Shown piece after piece: positions 62,842-64,000 of a stretch of DNA of 64,000 nt. The DNA comes from Diploptera punctata (lineage: Eukaryota > Arthropoda > Insecta > Blattodea > Blaberidae): NCBI GenBank assembly GCA_030220185.1, contig JASPKZ010007249.1, forward strand, positions 186,001-250,000. Reading direction: 5' to 3'. Numbering within the stretch: position 1 is the first letter of the stretch; every line of letters begins with the position of its first letter. Both the position numbers and the translations under genes were made by a program. The notes beneath the pieces are model-generated. The model was not told the origin of the DNA, made no database searches, and worked only from the letters and a program-made list of their open reading frames with translations.

Positions 62842-64000
62842 CCTTTAAATGCCCACGAGCCCATATGCTGGGTTTTAAATTGTACGTCAAGTCTGCCCGC
62901 AGACCCAGCATATGGGTTCTGAGCAGGCGGACCTGTTTGGGTGCTTGAAATTATACTGGATAATACTACTTTTGTTACATACCTTTTTTCAGGGTAATGA
63001 GATGCTTGGCAACATAATGTGAAGATAGCATTCGTTTACTAAAGGTTTGTTTTTGTGTGATAAGTTTCGAAACAATCACCAGTACTCAAACCGACATCAC
63101 ACTTTTTACACTTCACTTGCACACGTTTTCTGATTCCCTGTGCCGAACAGACACGACAAATTACTCTTTGTAAAACTACCGGCCAATGTAGACTAAAGTT
63201 AACTTCATGTCACGAAATGTCTGTACTCAATATACTAGGTCTACCAGGGAGTCGTCTATAGGGTATTCTACCAGCCTGTTCCAAAAAGTCTCTGACAAGT
63301 CTAAGTCGGAAGACTCTGTGTTATTTTGGCACCAATGAAGTCAGAAAAAGAAAACTGTTTTGAATGGTCAAGTCTAACAAATCAAAAAATAATTTCTTGG
63401 TTGAGAAAACCTGCTATAACGGCTGGGGAACTGGACATGCCAACCACATGTCACCCATACACTGGCTAGATGATCATCTACCTTTGTGATTGACACATGC
63501 GGGTGTGAGGTCAGCAGCCAGCAAATAGGCTAAGGGCCTTCTAGGCCTGTCGCACCATGGAATTATTATTGTTATTCTTAGATTATATAAAGCATCCCTT
63601 TTCTCTTAGGTCTTACTATCCCACGTCATATCCCATTATAATAATTAGGCCAAGAAAAAGGTACATTTCTCATTCTGTCACGTCAGGGAGAAGAGTACAG
63701 TTTTCTTCACTGTCAATTTTAGTTTCACGAACCCAAGGCCCTACCTGTAAGACAGGAGTCTTACAGGTATAAGTGTAAGTTGATTGTAGCTCGTGATTAT
63801 CATTGTTATCGTCTTCGTCAATGTCATAGTCCGAGAATTTCTTATATTTCAGCAGAACATAGTGATTTTGTACCAGACATATCGTAAACTTCACTCTGAG
63901 TCACAAAACTATGAATGAATACCGTATGGGCTGTGGGTGGAATGTGACCTGTTTTTTTCGAAGCTTTTCTTTGGGGGAAAACTGACCAGATGCAACATAA
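62842..64000 (-). mobile_element. piggyBac-like element, runs off the window
   Basis: Starts right after TTAA (62838..62841), which lies in the middle of a SINE-A unit (TTCTTTATTAAGAAG in intact copies). Minus-strand relics: VCSAQGIRKRVQVKCKKCDV and CFETYHTKT (the cysteine-rich piggyBac C-terminus, 63045..63160), EYPIDDSLVDLVY upstream, and an acidic N-terminal-like frame at 63894..63670. A SINE-E copy interrupts it. The right end is outside. Confidence 0.8.
63395..63560 (+). repeat. tRNA-derived SINE-E, headless copy
   Basis: Matches the body of 44925..45262 on the opposite strand (AACGGCTGGGGAACTGGACA, AAGGGCCTTCTAGGCCTG). The tRNA head is missing. Inserted in the piggyBac. Confidence 0.7.

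Noticed and set aside
63670..63894. Possible independent small gene with acidic residues
   Set aside because: Its position and strand fit the N-terminal part of the piggyBac relic starting at 62842.
1..64000. CRISPR arrays, bacterial operons, riboswitches or replication origins
   Set aside because: The window is eukaryotic; no regularly spaced short repeats of CRISPR type, and repeats present are explained by SINEs, TIRs or foldbacks.

Overview
The window looks like an insect nuclear genome. It is AT-rich, has spliced genes with TE-swollen introns, and is dominated by transposable-element debris. Non-LTR retrotransposon tails of a type I associate with cockroaches, several tRNA-derived SINE families and cytoplasmic-type (mitochondrial-targeted) gene content suggest Blattodea. 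Species identity is an inference from family resemblance, not proven.

Host genes. (1) mRpL18 (mitochondrial ribosomal protein L18, uL18m) lies on the minus strand, in four coding exons spread over 25840..10027. All exon joins restore frame and give 185 aa. Introns 2 and 3 (6.2 and 8.9 kb) are packed with mobile elements. Intron 3 also holds a diverged second copy of the last exon. (2) An intact 277-aa SIAH/SINA-type RING E3 ligase ORF lies at 50434..51267 (+), behind a strong splice acceptor. (3) A frame-broken CHHC zinc-finger (GTSF1-like) remnant lies near 9.9 kb. (4) An intron-containing tRNA-Tyr-like sequence with a damaged acceptor stem lies at 41.2 kb.

Mobile elements by region. 0-5 kb: tRNA-SINE repeats and a frame-broken Penelope-like element (PLE-2). 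5-7.5 kb: a 2.5-kb Harbinger-like element. 11-23 kb: a nest of Penelope-like elements and small foldback elements, including PLE-1 with an intact 830-aa RT plus GIY-YIG ORF and a head-to-head inverted partial copy. 23-29 kb: LINE fragments, a pogo-like element and SINEs. 29.9-31.3 kb: a mariner. 31.5-46 kb: a giant inverted repeat whose arms carry different TE insertions (LINEs on the left, a Tc1-like element on the right). 46-47 kb: a third PLE family. 48.7-50.3 kb: a mariner with a triplicated end. 52-55 kb: a piggyBac relic and PLE palindromes. 56-64 kb: SINEs, a LINE endonuclease region split by a mariner, a LINE RT region, a tandem SINE array, and a second piggyBac inserted at TTAA.

Main discovery candidate. 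The PLEs and many small foldback elements share one architecture. They have inverted hairpin arms ending near a TACCTCA/TGAGGTA motif, a hammerhead-ribozyme-like core in or next to the loop (CUGANGA, one unpaired base, helix II, GAAA, a short palindromic helix III, then U-C), a common tail (ACCTCATAATGTT...TTCCCAA), and target duplications of 12 bp wherever both flanks could be read. In two places several different elements sit one behind another, separated by repeats of the same 12-bp target. Together this looks like a family of non-autonomous, ribozyme-bearing PLE satellites mobilised by the PLE enzyme and inserting repeatedly at the same sites.
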